Assembly: GCF_033807575.1 (NCBI RefSeq) | Contig: NC_084703.1 | Coordinates: 11,098,001-11,162,000 of the forward strand | Length of the DNA: 64,000 nt | From: Cydia pomonella | Taxonomy: Eukaryota > Arthropoda > Insecta > Lepidoptera > Tortricidae | Direction of reading: 5' to 3' | Part shown: positions 63,057-64,000 of the stretch, one piece after another | How the letters are laid out: each line of letters opens with the position of its first letter | Position numbering within the stretch: position 1 is the stretch's first letter | Made by a program: the position numbers and the translations under genes | The notes under the pieces: model-generated | Database searches by the model: none | Told to the model about the DNA's origin: nothing | What the model saw: only the letters and a program-made list of their open reading frames with translations

Positions 63057-63330
63057 TAGAGTCAAACCAAGATAATGTTAGCAGCGATTTTGATAACCCA
63101 GACTAGTGGTGGGCAAACTTTCTACACAGGGGGCCAGAAAGTTTAGAAAATTTAAGAGGAGAGCCAAAATTGCAACAAAAATGTATTTTGATGTGCGGTT
63201 ATCGTGGATCAACTCCATAAGTATATTAATTAATTCATAGGAGCGGCGGCGGGCCGAATAAAATCCTTTCGCGGGCCGGAGTTGGCCCGTGGGCCGTACT
63301 TTGCCCACCACTGGCCCAGACAGTGCCAGG
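63057..63330. repeat. MITE family D, copy 3, partial and interrupted
   Basis: AGAGTCAAACCAAGATAATG leads into GCAGCGATTTTGATAACCCAGAC, then an insertion, then CAGTGCC where copy 2 reads CAGCACA. The 3' half is not recognisable beyond this. Confidence 0.65.
63104..63313. mobile_element. hAT-like non-autonomous element (210 bp)
   Basis: Terminal repeats TAGTGGTGGGCAAA and TTTGCCCACCACTG (hAT CAGTGGTGGGC type, first base changed) are flanked by ACCCAGAC (63096-63103) and GCCCAGAC (63314-63321), an 8-bp duplication with one difference. Internally there are runs of GGGCC. Confidence 0.78.
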
Positions 63331-64000
63331 GGGGCGAAACTGCTCCTTTCGGGCATTCTCAGCTCCGTTCAGCTCAGTATTGCTCCGGTCAATTATTAAG
63401 TGGGTGATAGACGGGCGAGTAAGTTCGTAAACTTACTGGGATGGGACCAATACCATACATTTCACGTCTCTTCTCTTTCCGCACAGACTCTAGAATGGCT
63501 TCACATAGTCTACCAAGACTAATAAACAGATGGTCTTCATGTATAATCTGAGCGTAGGCATTTGGTAGTCAATGAAGCCTCTATGGAGAGGCAGGAGACG
63601 TGTTCGGGAGAATCGAGAGATCCAATCATCGTTAAACTGTGTAGGCAAAATACATAATTATGAAATAGGTACGACCAGGTATAAGTATAGGTATGTTATG
63701 AATTAGAATGCCTATATCACTTATGCCTACATAAGCAGAAGTTTATTTACTACTGGAGGTCTTAATGCGGTTAAAAACCCACAGTACCGAATATTATAAT
63801 ATTCTATTCTATTCCTTCTGAAATCCAAGAAAAAACTGAAGTCTAAGTATGTACGGCTACCATAAGTTGACACTTGACGTTTTCGTCAGCGACTCGTAAA
63901 CGCGATCGCAGTCGCTAGCGTAAACGTCAAATACTTATTAGGTAAGTACGGGTACCATAAGTTGAGATTTGTCGTTTAAGGGCTGCGCATCAATGTCGGC
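63331..64000. other. Window end: repeat fragments, no gene
   Basis: 63464-63493 matches the hairpin arm of 15926-16007. At 63853-63945 and again from 63951, CTACCATAAGTTGACACTTG and its diverged repeat mark a hairpin MITE (CGTCAGCGACTCGTAAACGC / GCAGTCGCTAGCGTAAACG). No coding sequence is seen. Confidence 0.5.

Noticed and set aside
1..64000. CRISPR arrays, operons, bacterial-type systems or viral genes
   Set aside because: No spaced direct-repeat arrays or prokaryotic gene organisation are present; the window is eukaryotic with spliced genes, and only LINE-type retroelement coding remnants were found.

Overview
This is insect nuclear DNA, almost certainly from a moth or butterfly. The sequence is AT-rich, genes are sparse with short introns and good GT-AG sites, arthropod-type TATA/Inr promoters (TCAGT) can be seen, and the space between genes is packed with hairpin MITEs, tRNA-derived SINEs, LINE fragments and a dispersed repeat beginning AGGGTTCCGTA that I recognise as common in lepidopteran genomes. 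All gene models below were built by eye from splice sites and reading frames; no search was run.

Layout. (1) 276-3489, + strand: the 3' part of a peroxidasin gene (three Ig domains, animal heme peroxidase, C-terminal coiled coil; the 5' end lies outside the window). (2) 3490-13145: gene-free and rich in transposons, with a 1.96-kb foldback element inserted into another repeat. (3) 13146-14440, - strand: a complete three-exon ACOT13/THEM2-type acyl-CoA thioesterase of 143 aa. (4) 14441-45300: about 31 kb without a supported host gene. It holds a defective APE/RT LINE (18661-22070), LINE fragments, SINEs, many hairpin elements and a three-layer nested insertion. (5) 45430-60745, the most interesting part: a + strand gene for a secreted His-rich protein made of Trp/Lys octapeptide repeats (45517-49774), an insulin-like peptide gene on the - strand (51593-50672, with a likely 5' exon and promoter near 57.05-57.10 kb), and a short - strand paralogue of the repeat protein (60594-59412). 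The paralogue carries an apparent +1 frameshift and starts at a palindromic TATA box that could fire in both directions. (6) 60.9-64 kb: LINE remnants and hairpin MITEs, one carrying a nested hAT-like insertion with its target-site duplication.

How the genes might work together. Peroxidasin (basement membrane crosslinking) and the thioesterase (acyl-CoA metabolism) are ordinary housekeeping genes. The insulin-like gene has two features of the classical insulin gene: an acceptor directly before the ATG, implying a 5'UTR intron, and a phase-1 intron in the C-peptide. It sits between two members of a repeat-protein family whose tryptophans fall exactly every eight residues for long stretches. 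I do not recognise that family's function. Its composition (signal peptide, His/Asp/Glu-rich tract, Trp/Lys octads) suggests a secreted structural, cuticular or metal/pH-responsive material. This is the best candidate for something undescribed.
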